Shown: one piece after another, positions 37,101-52,100 of the stretch
Layout: every line of letters begins with the position of its first letter
Position numbering within the stretch: position 1 is the first letter of the stretch
Source: Acridotheres tristis
Taxonomy: Eukaryota > Chordata > Aves > Passeriformes > Sturnidae
Length of the DNA stretch: 64,000 nucleotides
Assembly (NCBI GenBank): GCA_037013685.1
Contig: CM072891.1
Location: 14,050,501-14,114,500, forward strand
Direction: 5' to 3'
Made by a program: the position numbers and the translations under genes
Notes under the pieces: generated by a model
The model's input: the letters and a program-made list of their open reading frames with translations, nothing else
The model's database searches: none
Told to the model about the DNA's origin: nothing

Positions 37101-40100
37101 ATATGGACTGGATGGGCAAAGCCCAAGTCACACACTTTACACACGTGTTCATTTTTAACTGTTTTGTGGGATCTGCAGCTGTCTTGACTGCCACTCAGAT
37201 GCTTTGTGAAATGCAAGTTATTTAAAGGACCCAAACACCACTCTCACAAACTTGCTCAACTGGTACTGTCCTTTTTATACTAAACACTCTTCATTAGGAT
37301 TGTTACCAATCCCTCTTCAAAGCCTCCTGAAATCACTACTGAAATGCTAAGGGGACAAGGTAAAGACAAATCTGAATACTATAAATAGAAATAATACTAT
37401 AAATTATATACATATTACTATACATAATACTATAAATAGAAAACAAAACTAAAGAGTGTTCATACTACTATTCATATAAGACCCTTCTCTGAGCCTTTAG
37501 AAAACTAGCAAAGAGCCATTATACTTCGGGTAGTTAAGCAATACACCTATAAAAAGCTGCAACACCCTTTGTGGGCAGAAGGTGCACAGTACAACGTATA
37601 AAAACATGTGAAAAGTAGAAGGTTGCCCGCTGGGTACAGCAGAGGACAAGGTCTTTGTGCAGTTGCTCACACAAACACACAAGGCTGTCTTGCCCCAGCA
37701 GATACCACCAGCTGACCAAACCCTCCCTCCCCACTTCACAACAGCTTTCAGGTATCCTGTAACTTTTGCATTCCCTGTGCTCTGTTCCAGAACCTGCAAT
37801 AGGTGGGATGATCCCCTACCTTCCAGAAAAGACTATGCGATACACCTGAAAAACCAAATGACAATGCAAATAGCATTAAGTAACTTCTGTGTAAACTTGG
37901 TCTAGCAGTCAGAGCACAAGAGGAGAGCAGGTATGCTCTGCATGAAAAAAATGGAAAAGGGAATTTCCTTGATCTTAAGGATTAAGATGTTCTCAAACAG
38001 ATGGGCTAGAAGAGAGTAGATCACATTCCTGTTTTATCTGCCAAAAAGACACTGAGATGTAGAGTAATAGAGAAAGAAGCAAATAGGCTATGTCCTTATC
38101 CAGGGTATCTAGGAGTGTCTGGACTACTGCTGTCCAAGAGAAAATCTGAAACTCCTTAATGGAGCTTTCAGCTTGAGGACCAGGAGGTACTTGAGAGCCA
38201 CAGGGAGTAAAAGGAGGGCATAAGCCAGTGTTTGCAGTCACAGCTAGAGGATCTGAAAGAGCTATTACCTGCCAGCATGTCCAACATTCCTGATGATATT
38301 TTGAAAAGTGGATCTGATGTTTTGTCTTTGGAACTGGTATTTCAAATGCTCCTTAGCAGGAGACTAAATATTACAACACCATGTTGTCAACAGTCGTGCA
38401 GCAGTCAGTCATCACCTGTCCATAGAATGGGAAAAAATTCAGCAGATCTCCTTCACAATTCTCAGTTCTGACACACAAGTGCCCTAATCATCTCATTTAC
38501 TAAAAAATTCAGGTGAGATCAGTATTGCCCCTACAAATAAGTTTTAACTTAAAAACATTCACATGCCCAGTTAATTTACAGGGTCTGTATTACCTCAGCT
38601 ATGACATCTCATAATTTAGCAAGACACCAACTGTGCTTAACTGTATCCTGATAAACCAATAAAAGCAGACATGATCATCTGTAACCACAGCATCATTTGA
38701 GAAGTAAGTTGTTGACCATGAACAAATTTTCACAGCTGTGGAAAGGCTGAATGAACCAACAGTCCCAATAGTGATAAGGCAGGCTGGTATAAACACTGTA
38801 CAAGACAAAAAGATGAAGTGAACTTTTGCAGAAGATACTGGGATGTGTTCTTCCTAAGATTCAGAGGGCAACCCAAGAATACAGACTCCAGAGGCAGAGG
38901 CACAGTGCAGTCCAATACAGTGGTCATGCAAACAAAAGCAGTACATAAGATACACACTGAAAAGGGAGCATAGGATAACTGAAAAAAGTGCCTATTTTTC
39001 CTAAAAAGGGATTTGCAGTGGTAAAAGAACTACTGACTTCCTGAGGCATGTTCCCATTGTGCATTTCTGCACAATAAAATGATGAGACAGATGAGACAGT
39101 CTGGAAACAAATACACTATTTAACTACATTCTTCACACCATCAGAAGTGCAAACACTTTCACATATAAGGCCTTGAAGGACACACTATCTTCAGTATCCT
39201 CAGAAGAGGACTCCAAATAGTGTCTGAAACCTTGGCTAAGGTCTTACTTATTCTAAACAAGCATAAAAAAACCCAATCATCCTGAGGAATACCCAACAGG
39301 ACGACACTTGCCTCATTTCTCGTCTAAGATCATCAATTACAACATCAGTAGGTACAGCAGAAGCCTAATTAATTCCAAAGACCAGATATGTGTGACTTAC
39401 AGGAAACTTATCCAGTCTTGCTATGCAAGGAAAATGCTAATCTTAACAACCAGGCAAAGTAGGGCACACCTTGTCTACTAAAAAGATTCACTTGCAAAAC
39501 AGCACCACATTACCTAGAACACCAGGAAAAGAAAGATCACACTGTAATTTAAAAAAATAAAGCAGAAAGCTAGAAACTACAGTGAGCTATATCCTAAATA
39601 ATAACAAAGAACTGCAAAATGGTTAGGAGGCAAACACTTTGAATTTTTTTTTAATTTGTTTTAAAATTTTTTTAAGCTTGCAAATAATTCAAATCAGCAG
39701 CCCCTCTAAACTGAAATCTTGGTTGACAGGCTAAGAAAATCCTAAGGAAGTTTGCAGACGTAGATAAACTCAGCTTGAAAGAAGGTTCCCCAAGAGGGGC
39801 AAGCCTGTGTACTTCACAGCCAACAGACACCAGTTTGGTGGCCAGGAGAAGCAGCTCATTCACCTGAGCAAAGTAGTGTCAGGGTGTCTTTCATAGAGTC
39901 TTGCTGGGACACAGGAATACTACAAGATCTTCATCCCTAATAAAATAACATTAGTTCTTGAAACACCTGTTCCAAAGCAGTTTGCTATAGCAGCTTGAAT
40001 TTGCACCAAGAATATTGAGGCAAATCCAGTCAACTTTGCAACAGAGAGGTCCACGATACAAGGCCCACACTGTAAGCAGGCAATGGGGATGGTTTTTTCA

Positions 40101-43100
40101 AGACCAGGGAAAGGACATTAAAAACTCTTGTTAGAACTGAAGCATCTCACCACTACACATTCAAAGCATGTAAATATTGCCATCACAGTGATACAGTATG
40201 ATGCAACTGCTTGCAGAAATATTCAGGATGGTCAGAGATTCTAAGTAGTAGAAAAATAGCTCTTCATTTTTCATCATACAGGAGAGGACAAATTTGTTTA
40301 GGTAAGGAGAACCAACTACATCACAAATAAAGATGCCGTATTTCCAGTATCACTGCAGCAGTAAAGCTCTAATCCAGCACCCAGTCTTCAGAAACAGAGT
40401 TTGTAACCTTTCAATATAGGGTAAGAAGCTGAGAGATGAAAGCAAAACATGAAAACCTCCTGCTTTTTAGCACTCTGTCCATGCAGGATAGAGATGAAGA
40501 ATTTAAGACTATAGAGTGGCTGCTGAGAGCTCGATAAAGTGTTTACTTGGTTTTAAGGAGAACCATTCATTTTGGGAATGTATCCAATTTGGGACTTTCA
40601 GAGTTCACAGAAGCAACTTACAGTGTCATGGATGGATGGAATCTGTTTTCCAGAAGTACCAAGTACTTCCAGACTAGTGATAGCAGACTATTATTACACA
40701 GTGATATATTCACCATGTAGAAGCATGTTAAAATCAGCTGGGTATAACAAGAGCTAGTCTTTTCTGAACATTTTGAAGGGTGTGAAGCTCTGAAGCCAAG
40801 CACTGATAACCTAAGAAATCACTAAAAGGGAGTTCTGTTGCACCTGTTGCAAAGGAAGGCTAGGCTATTTCTGCATAGCTTAAGATGCCTGCCTACAATT
40901 TAACAGTGCTTGCTATGTTTCCATAAACTTTTTTAAGCATGTGCATATGAACACTTGATCAAGCACCTAGGACTAGGTTCCAATTCCTTTTAATCAAGTC
41001 CACATGCAGGACTTCCAGGGAATTCCTTACATACTACAATAGTCGCTCATGTAATCTCATAGAAACAGCTTCCTTAAAAAGAGTGAATATTTTTTCAAAT
41101 CCCATCACATAGAACTGTAGAGCAGGTAAAAAAATGAGACTTTAATTAAAATGTTCTAATATACACAGACATATAAGAGTCAGTTCCTCACTTTGCAGGC
41201 TTTCACAGATGACTTCAGCTCTCCAAGCCCAAGTCGCAAAAAACCACTGAGCCTTTGGTGTGTCTAAGTATTACACAGTACTACAAAACAGAGGGAAAAC
41301 ACACTTTATTAATAGTTGCCTCCATTTGCTCTCCTCTGACTTCCACTACATCAAAACACATTACAATTTCTAAGACACACCAACCAAGTCAGGAAACACA
41401 TTCTGAGCAACACAGGACCAATCAATAAGGCCATTCACCCAAATATTACGCTCGGCATTGTAAGCTTTTCTAAATCAAGCTTTGTTGTAATTCCGGAGCT
41501 AGCTAAAACACAGGCTCGAGCAGGCTGTGCCGAGCAGCTGCAGAGCCTGGCAGCAGCCGGGGCTGGCTGCGGGCTTGGCAATGCCCGGCTCCGGGCACGG
41601 CGGTGCCCGGCTCCAGGCTCGGCGATGCCCGGCTCCAGGCACGGCTCTGGGCTCGGCTCCGGGCACGGCGATGCCCGGCTCCAGGCTCGGCTCTGGGCTC
41701 GGCGGTGCCCGGCTCCGGGCTCGGCTCCAGGCACGGCTCCCCACGCACCGCACACCCACGCACCGCGGGCACGGGAGGCTGCCGGGCACCGCACGTGCCG
41801 TGCCGCCTGGAGTCGTGATTCCCAGAATAGCTCCGCTCTCCGCAGCCCCAAAATAGCCACTGTGGCTGGAGCTGCACGAGGAGTGGGGTAGGACACGGTC
41901 CCGGAGCTGTTCCAGGGGGAAGCACAACGTGAAGCGTGGGCAGGTTGCTATTGTATAGCAGGCAGCATCTCAAACTCCCCTTTCATCTCTCCTTTTTCCC
42001 CAACACTATTTTCAAACCACCCCCCTCCCAAGATTTTTTTTTATATTCATTGATGCATTTGTTTTTACTAAACATGAAGAGAGCTATTTTTAATTTACTT
42101 AATCATTTTATGGACTATTTCCCATACTTCCTGTAACATTTCCGTTCCCTTAATGTCACTATTACTATCTGTGACAATGTGTACACCTGATATGTACATA
42201 CATGAATTTTGCAGCACTTTTTGCAAAATTAAGTCTAAATTCTTCAGCCATATAGTTATTAGGACAGTAATTATTAACAAACAACAACAACAACAAAAAA
42301 CCACCTTTTTTCATATTTAGGCTCAACAGAATCAATTTCAGAAAGACCAGAGAAAATATATTGTAAGAAGAATTTAGGGTCACTTACAAAGACTGAAAGG
42401 TGTCATACCATGGATTAACAAAAAAAAAATTTGCATCCTTACTCTCAAGCCAATTTCAAGACATCTAAGTTGAATTAAAGCAAATTTAACAAGGGAAACA
42501 AGTTTCTAGGCTAATTCACCATTATCTTTTATACCTCCAATTCAGCATCCACAGTAAAATGTTTGCTGTATCCCAAAGACAGCCACTTGAAAGTGTAAGT
42601 TTTCAAAGTTCTCCAAAGTATTACTTGTAAGGGAAAATGCATTGTTAATTAGTCCATATGTACTGCTCAAAGAAATAGAGTACCCAGCTCAGCACTGGAA
42701 GCGTGGCACATGCCTAAGGACTTACAGCAGGCATACTTTTATCCAGTAGCTACACAATTTTGGAAATTGTTTATTTCTCATATTCAAGGATTTTTTAGAA
42801 ATAATTTGCTGTGCAGAACAAATCAACTGAGTTTCCTTTCTCTATGAAGAGTTACTAACAAGCATTTTTTCCCTCACCACAACATACTCCTGAAAAAACA
42901 TAGAAGCGATTATCACCATTGCCTCAGCAGAGAAGTCTATCAGGGATTTTTACAGCTTTGACAGATAAAATGGACTTGATGTAATGGAATTTAACCTGCT
43001 AAAAAAGTACATAAGACTAAAATACACATTCATAGATGGAAGTTGCAGAAGGAAGACAGCACTGTTTGTACCACACAGTCCTTTTCTTGTGCCAGAGAAA

Positions 43101-46100
43101 GACTATTCCCTGCAGAGACACTTAAAAGGCCTAATTTTAAGCCTCTTGGCAATAGAACTTCCACCAATTGGCTTAAACCAAATTTTCAAAACAGACTTTC
43201 ACCCAATCCAATGTGAAAACAATCCAACAACTTATCCTTTCATGTGATGTTCATTTTATTTTACACTGGAAGTGATAAGCAATGGACTGCAGCTTACATG
43301 TTAACAAAAGGTGTTTAATGGCCCAGAGACCAGCACAAGGGCTCTTGTTCTGGCATCCCTAAAGGCTCATGTTACAAATAGGTTGTTAGCAGAGATAGGC
43401 ACTACGTTTCTAAGTATTACAGAAAATGCAGTGTATCCCCTCCAACAACTACTGCCAGGCAAAGGCAGCAGTGACCCCAAACGTTTTCAGGGAAGACAAT
43501 TCCTGGTTGTTAAGTCTGGGTTTCAAAAGTACCAAGGAAGTCAGATGCCCATTGATGCAATTACATAACATGTAAAACTTTAAGACTCAAGAAACCATTA
43601 GGTCCCAGAGTTAGTCCTGATCCTCCTGGCACAATATACAGAGTATGTGAGGATAGGAAGAGGCTACTTCTGCCGCTTTACATTCAAACAAGGAAACCCC
43701 AAGTACCTAATTCACATTTAAATTACCTTCATACATTTCTTTCCCTGTACTTTCTGGATTTACAAACTGTAAATAAATACTGCATAGAAACACAGTGGGA
43801 ATGAGGTTCACAGCAAGCACCTTTCTGGAAAAGGCTCACTCGGTCGTGCCAGGTCTGAAAAAAACACCATCTCCTACAGCTTGCCAGCTCACCTACTGCT
43901 TTGTAGAACCCATAACAGTGACCAATAAACCTCCTGGTTTTCATCCTTAAAACCACCAATCACATGTGGTCTGTTACTCCATATGCTGACAGATGATATG
44001 GAAAGGAAGTCCTCCTGCAAGGATATCACTAGTCATCTGCAGAACATTTCACTTGTGCCTTGTCCTACCAGATTGCTACCTCAAAACTCTCCTAAGAGGT
44101 GAAGTAGTTCTAGGACTGCATCCTGTAGCTTGCAAGACATCTGTCAAGTGTTTTTAAGTATTTTGCTCAATTTCTTTAAATGAATCCAGACAAAATTTGA
44201 CTGAGAAAATTCAAGAGAAGATGATTACAAAAATGGACTAAGGGGGAGAAAAATCCAGCCAAAACCACAGAAGCAGAATTCTTCTTAAAAAAGAAAAAAA
44301 TTAAAAATAAGTTCCCTTTCAACAGCTCTTTTACATCAGAGTTCATCTATTTAACTTATTAACAAATTAATAAAAATTAATTCACTTTGAATCCTCTGTC
44401 TGCTCTCTACAGTGCCTGCCAACTGCTCCTTTAGTAAGTGGCTCACACAAGGCAAAATCAAGACAACTTCCTTCACTTCATCCAAGGTAAACTTTCTTCA
44501 GAGATGAAATCCAAGAGCTCATTTGGAGGCAAAGATCCTCACACTGCAACTTTATGTGAAAGATGACTTCAGTGCATCAAAACAAGTCTACAATATTTGA
44601 AGCCATTTTGTCAAGTTCAAGAAATAGACAGGGATTTCAAATATGTCAAGCTGAACCTGGCTCAGATGATAGAAGGCTTCAAACACATTAATTTACCTTA
44701 AAATAGATCACAAAAGTTCAGAATAACTGCTGGATTCACTTAGTCTTCAAGTTAAGCTCAGGCAAGTGAACCCTGTCATTTCTGTGCAAGAAAAGTAAAA
44801 AGAGGTTCCCTTCCTCTCAGAGCTTGTCTGCAATTCAACCTCCTCTATTAAACACAAATATTCTTACTTGCCAACTCCAAAATGTGAGGAGGATTTACTG
44901 GGGTGCAGCAAGGAGGAAATCCGAGTGACAGGGCAGAGATGAAGGAGCCAAGTGCTCCGAGGGAGGTGCAGGTGAGCATCTGCAGGGGTCAGATTTGTCA
45001 TGGGGGCATGGCCCATTTGTTGCAGTGGGTCACGGTAAGGGATGGGGCACAAGTACAGGGGTGAGCATCAGGCTGGCTTCAGAATGCTGCCCACAACCTG
45101 GTTACCAAGAAAGCAGAGGAAAACTGTAAGACCCACCTGCCTAGGAAATGGGGAAGAAACATTTCTGGGTTTGGCACCACACCCCATTTTTGTACTCAAG
45201 AATCATGCCAGAATAGTAAGAACACAACAGATCCTGAGTATGAGCATGACAGCTATCAGTTTACAACACTCAAAACCTTAGGATTAGAGAGTAGCTCAAG
45301 ATGAAACTACCATGACCAAGCAACTTAGATACACTACACACTGGTCTGAGGAAATGTACTGGAATGAAATAGCTACATAGATTTTAATGGCAAAAAATTT
45401 GCATTTCCTTATAGAAGAAGCCTATGTTTTCTTATATGTAGCAAAATCAAAGTTTTGGACATTAGTTCTCAAACAGTATGAAAAGTTTACAGTGCATTCC
45501 AATTAAATGTTCATTTGTGAGAACACATTGGAAAAACAATTGATTTCTCTCAATTCAAACAATTTATTTGGCCTCAATTTTATCATCTGGGTGCATGTAA
45601 CACTAGACCATCAACTTTAAAGCACTAAATAGGAATTTCCTTTAACTATATGGTAACTGATGACAAACTCAAAATCTGCCACATTGCTTTTATATGCACC
45701 CACCTACAAGTAAGTAGCTACTTACAATTGCAAGCAGAAACACTAGCAAGCTACAACAGTTTTTTCCTGGCTCTTCCAGCTCATGCTCAACTTCACGACC
45801 TGTCCTGTCAAGATACCAGCCAACAATGGACACCAACACCAAATTCTTTTGACCATTTCCCTACAGACAAACTCTGAAGTTTGCCCTGCTTATCTGTCTG
45901 CACTACACTCTTCATATTGCAGCCCCCAGGCAATGAGTTTCTACAGCAAAGCAGTTCTCAATTCTCCTCAGAACAAACCTATCCAGTGCAGTACCTGAAA
46001 CTTTTCTGCCTGCAAATCCATGGGTCAAGAACCAACTGCTGGAACAGAGCACCCGAGATGTCTTGGACCATGCTCATTATTAAATACAGCAAATCAAGGA

Positions 46101-49100
46101 ACAGACTCATTATGTGGCACTCAAGCAGTTGTCTCCATTCACAGAGAAATTTTCTTTCTGATCCTCCCTGAACCTTTGGAAGTGTTTAACCATGCAATGC
46201 AACAGACACCTTAGAAAAGTGGTGGAACAGAGAAGCAGCATGAACTAAACTAGACAAGCATTTTTTATAGTGACCTTAATAGTCTGTGCTTGTGCATGAC
46301 AACTTGATTAAAAGATCAAATATATTTCCATAAAACTTATATAATTGCTCATAAAGGTTGTCTGATGATGACTGAAGAGGAAATTCTAAATTTTTTCTTC
46401 AGTCAGTAGCCGATACTCTATTTCTTATGGAACAGAAAGCAGAATTTCTCTTTCATGGCAAATCCTACACCACCTAAGTACTCTGTAAGAAAAAATAGCT
46501 TTAAAACATACTTGAAAACACAAAAAAGTCTTCTAAAGTCTTTAACAGCTTGTAATTAACCCACTAATTTTTGTTGCTCAAACTGAGCTGCACATTCAGA
46601 ACATCTGGTGTTCCTGTAACATCAGTTCAGCCACTTCAATGTGTATATGCACGTAAAAAAAAAAAAATCAGCTCCAGGTCAGCTGGCAATTAACATGCAG
46701 AAAGACAAAGTATTTCCCTTATGATGGTGGTTATGCAACTTGCATTTTGTAAATAGATGTCACTCCTAGTAGAAGTCTACCCTATGAGCACAAGAGTCTT
46801 CTGAAATAGAATGAACACACCTGAGCCTCAAAAGCCCTCTCATTATTTGTGGCAGAGTGCATCTATCCAATCAGTAGGATAAGCATGAGACTGATCAGTG
46901 AAAAGGAGGAAGAAACCAAAAACATGCACAGAATCACTGGAATTAGTTAAACAGCCATTCTTCCTTCAAGTGATCAAGAGTCATTACTCAAGAGGAGCAA
47001 GCTCGTGCCAATTTGAAGAACAATGGACCACCATAAAAAAGTTTAAAACTACCTTAGAAGCCTGCAAGGGAACCACTCAAGTAATTAAGCCCTTAGCATT
47101 AAAAGTCTCTCACTTTACTTATGACAACATCTGAGCAAACTGCAGAGACCACATGATACTGAATACAAGACAATTCTGTCCAGCTAAAACCCAGCAGGAT
47201 CTGAAAGTGCAACTCAGGCTTGCTTGATCATGCAGACTATCCTAATCCTTCAGTATATGCCACAATGAACAAGGTATACTTTTCAGTAGCTCAGTGTTGT
47301 CAAAAGAAGTGTTCTGAAAAATCCAGCGTGAGTCATCTCATTTCAGAATGGTTTAGGAAAGGAAGCAGAAAAATGTTTGGGTGAGGCCTAACAGTAATTA
47401 TGTATTACAGGCTGCTTCACATAGGTACACGTACCTATTTTTCAATCTGAGAACCTCCCCCAGCAGCTATCATGTAAGTGCTGAAGCTCAAAGCAATAGA
47501 TTTATCTGTCTTGTCAGCATTATGCTTAATTCCCAGGGAGAAAGAAATACCCAGACTGTTACAGAAAGGGTATGACCACTTTCAGGAAGCTTGTCCTTTC
47601 ATGCTTAGGTGTTTGATTCCAGAACAAGATTATTTGTAGAAACTTCTTTCAGTTCTACTTTGACTTAGCAAAACAACATTACATAATGTTGCTAGAAACG
47701 TGACTGCACGTGCCCACACACATGCAGCAAACTATCATCCAGCTACTGCAGTGAACCACCAAAAAACACCACCTTGCTGTAGCTTCTTTGTGGATTGGTA
47801 GCAAGCATCAGCACTTACACAGGTTACCCAGGCAGTGACACCTACTCTGCTGCATTTACACTGCCACTGGATTGATCAGTGTCACAGTTCAGACAATGCA
47901 GTGACACCCTGAAATGCAGGATACCAATGAACAATGCCAATTACTTCCAAATCAGTGGAAGACAGAACTTTATGACAGCTTTGCTCTAAGAAGGAATGCT
48001 CTCTACAACTTAAGCATACACATAGAAAAGAATCATTTTCCATCCAGAAAACAGTTTCATATGCCATCTTACATTGGACACTAAAAATCAGAAATAGTGA
48101 CATTTCTATCAGTAGTACTGTATGCCCTGACTTTGACAGATCTAGTACAACAGCTACTGTTTAGCAAGTTGAAGTCCTTGAGTTTTTCAGTCATCCTTAC
48201 TTTCAGTCAGTAGTCCTGTACAACTTAGTACAGGACAGTGTGTTGACACTTAGGGGATTATGCTTTACAGTAAAGCACTGCCACTAACAAATTCACAGAA
48301 ATTTTCAATAAACTTAAGCCAAAATTATACATTTATGACCTTGGAAAGACAGCAGTTCTTGCCATTATAAGCATTATAAACTACCATTATATGCATTATA
48401 TATACACAAACCATTTTAGAAAGCCTAAGCAAGACAAGACAGAGTAACAGAGAATGATCATCTTAAAGGTTTCTTTACCCAACATCATTATGCTGAGAAA
48501 CCTGCTTTATAGTACAGAGCTCTTAGCCCTGTTTATCAAAACCTTTTCACATGGTTACATTTCTCACTTTATCTTGGCACACTCGGCACAAACTAATAAC
48601 CTGACATGAAATATGCCTTAATAAAAGAGATATAGATTAGAAGAGGAATTCTTGTGGGCTAGATTATACTTTGTTGTGATTGGAAAATCATTTGTCAGCA
48701 TGAGACTTGAGGAAGCTTTTCCTAACTGATCCTGTACAAATATCCATTTGTGATTGAAACACTAAAGTTGTTCCCTTATTTTTCCATTACAGCCATTTAC
48801 TACACACTTACTGAAGAAACAATCCCTAATACAGGTTCTTAAAGAAATTAACTCATTCCATATATTCTTATGACTATGAACACTCATCACCTCAGAAGAG
48901 TTTACACGTCTCTAATCTAATCTTTGAGTAGTTTGTTCAAACAAAACAAGGGCAAGCTACCCACAAGAAATGTGTATACTTGGTAAGACAACAAAAAACA
49001 TAAGGAAATGCTTTCAACAACTTCTAGTTGCAAGGAAACCACCCTTATGGCTGGAGTCCATGAAATTAAACCTGCTTCAAACTGAGGGAATATTCAGATG

Positions 49101-52100
49101 GAAAAATGACTGCATGTTTCTTGCCTTATTATGATTTTAGACAGCTACTACTATGTGAATAGGTGGTATTTCAGTCTGGCCTGGTAAGCTGTTCTTATGG
49201 AAGACTAACAGTTTTAGGAGTACTTATTCAAGAATTAAACCCTATTGTTCTCAGAAGTTAAATATGAACAGCTGTAAAATTGATCTGCAAGGCCTTTACC
49301 ATTTATATCTGTAACATTTGCACTGTGCACAAGAGCAAACTATTTTCAATATCAGAGCTGTATATATTAGCATGTATGAAATTCATGTGCAGTTGCATTT
49401 ATTTATAATCATGCCAGTGAGGTTTAGGGAAGAACCTTTAACTCACTTATTTCAGTAGAAACCTGGTCCAGTTTTTCTTTTGACCTACTGATTAGAACCA
49501 CCTTCATTCCACGTTTTGCTAACTGCAAGAGAAAAAAACAGGAGACATTAGAATAGTCATAAATCACTTCCAAATTAGTATACTCATCAAAGAAATTGCA
49601 AAATTCATCAAACATCACTATAATATATGACCAGCAAGTCTGAAAAAAATACAATTTTAAATAGAGACAAGAAGGGGAAACCAGGATAAATACTTCCACG
49701 TTATTTCTTACTTAATTCCCTTCACACCACACTACCTTCTCAGTCACCTAATATAGGTGGATAGGCACATTTATAAAATAGAAAACAAAAAGTGGGTATG
49801 TTATAGAATTTCTATACTACCTCTGCAAATCAGAGCAAAAACATTATTACCTATAATGAAGTTTAGCATGCCAAGTTAAGATACCCATGGTCACTTGAAC
49901 ACCTTGTTGCAATTCAATACTTCCTCCCTTTAGTAAGGCTCCACCCTTACTTTGTACAACTCATAGGTATTAAGGTTAATTTACTTCTGAAACTCTGTTA
50001 GAGAAGTTATCTGTGGAACTTAAGCTGTGGCCAGAGCATACCCTGGTCATCAAATCAGACCTACCACTGCAAGTTTAAAATGGGATCTAACAACTCAACT
50101 GAAAAGTGTCTGCAGGAAAACAGTTATATATCTGAATTACTCTAAAATGAAAATTATGTTTGTGACTACTATAAGCAGAAACAATGTATCTATCCGTAAT
50201 TCAAAGTGGCACTGCCCTTCAGACACTTGAGACTTACAAAAAACAAAAAAGTATGTTGTCATTGCTCCAACAAAACTCCTTCACTGCTTTTGCAAGCTGA
50301 TGAGAATGGGTCTTCAATGGAATTTTAAAAAAACACAACAAAAAAAAATCCCAACCAGCCAACAAAACACACAGAATCAAAACCCTCAAAACACTACAGC
50401 ATAGTACAGCAACAACCTGAAGTGGCTTAAAGCCACCTTCTTTTCTAGCAGGAGTACACAAAGCAGAAGTGATTCTGTCAGGGAGAGGTATGGCAGAGTT
50501 CATCTGTGAACCCTGTAATTTACTTCTGTGTGTGATCTCTAAGCAATAGAAATCTCATGAGCATAGAGTGAGGCGTGGTAAAATCAAAGACATCATAGGA
50601 ATCACTAGCAAACAGCTGCCAGTTCAGGCTTACAGGCAACTCAAGCCTTCTGCTGGAGGAAATGACATGGTGTTAGGAGAATTACTGTCTAAAAGGGATG
50701 AACACATCCAGCCACCTGCAGATAAGCACCCAGCTCACTGGAACACACTTTACATGAAGCCCACAGTAAGCTTGGAAGGCACCAGGAAGAAGGGAATAGC
50801 TCTCTCATTCCACAGGATCAAGGCAGTGAAGGCCTTGATTACCTAACCTATTTGCTAGGACAATTTGAACGTAATCTACTCAGAATCCCAAATAACTGTG
50901 GTCCCATGAGGCTAAAAAGCCCCAAAGATCATCTTTATGGATGCAAAGCTCCAGACTGCCAACAGAAGAGTTGGCTCTCTTTTAGCAGTCGTGACCCTTG
51001 AGCTCTCAGACTGCTTCAGCAGGTACCTGAGCTTAATGGAAAAGAATTCAGCTGTACTTGTCTCAAAAGCCAGGGAAGTAAAGTGATGCCAATACATCCA
51101 GTCAGTGGAACCTCACCACATTCAGAGAATTTCCACCACAAGGGTGAGCTTGAGAGAAACCTCTGCTAGGCTCACACTAAAGGGATGCACTCCAAGAAGT
51201 ACATCTGAAATTGGAAACCCTTTTGCAAGTGGAGTTCTAAGTAGAGAGGACATAAAACAGCCAACGGAAGACCCTGTAACTAGGAACAAATATCACTAGA
51301 GAAGTAATCAAACTTGAAAAAGATACAGCACTTGAGGGGAGGTTCAGTTAAGGTGTTTGATTCAACCAGACTAGCTTCTGTTGAGCACTCTGCCTTCACT
51401 GATAGAGACCAAGTTGGTTGAAAGGAACCACAATCGTCCAAGGTGAGATAACGATCCCCGAGATCCCAGTTACTAATTACATTTTCATATAAGAATCAAG
51501 GAAGATCCACTTGTTTTGTAGATAACCTGTTATTGTACTTTCCCTTTGACCAACATCCTTAGGGTCCTGAAACGGCTGAATGACAAGACCTTAAAATTTA
51601 AAATAAAACTCACCCAGAATAGTATATATTGGAAGACAGCCTTGAAGACTAAGGATTGATGCAAGCAAGGGTCACCATTCTAATGGAGGTGATGAATGGA
51701 GGTGTTTGATTTCCTTAAAAGCCACGTTAGTGACTACCACATTTTCCACTTCAGCAGCAAAACACAGCTGCTGTTTAAACCCTTTCTCTCCAGGATGGAA
51801 AACAATGACATCAACACCCAACCGAAGCAAGGTTAAAGCTCTCGTTAGAGCAGACATAGCAAGAAATTCTAAAAATGCTACACTCAACAGATGGGCATAG
51901 TAGAGTACTGCAGAGTATGCAATGGGATCACAACCTCTAGTTTATCACTAGCACACAAATACAGTTAAGGTTGAATTTTGGTTTTAAAAGCAAACTAAAG
52001 ATAATGATAGAAGGGCAATGAATACTGACTCCTGACCATATCCTCAAAACATGATACCTCTCACAAAGGGGTGATCCAGCAATGATAAGGATATCAGTGC

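Larger units (their letters stand above)
35750..49446 (-). other. HSD17B12 intron 3
   Basis: 13.7 kb, the largest complete intron. It has a GC-rich island with a minisatellite (41510-41930), short AT repeats (37375-37441 and 48362-48404) and an AAC run (42277-42296). The G-rich patch at about 44880-45080 was not recognised. No second gene was seen. Confidence 0.9.

Noticed and set aside
41435..41973. Frames of 140-156 codons with repeated Glu-Pro-Gly/Arg-Ala peptides
   Set aside because: They are translations of the GC-rich minisatellite on the minus strand.
50912..51887. Two minus-strand frames in intron 2 that looked like decayed protein
   Set aside because: I could not tie them to any gene or LINE/ERV family, and they are separated by stops.
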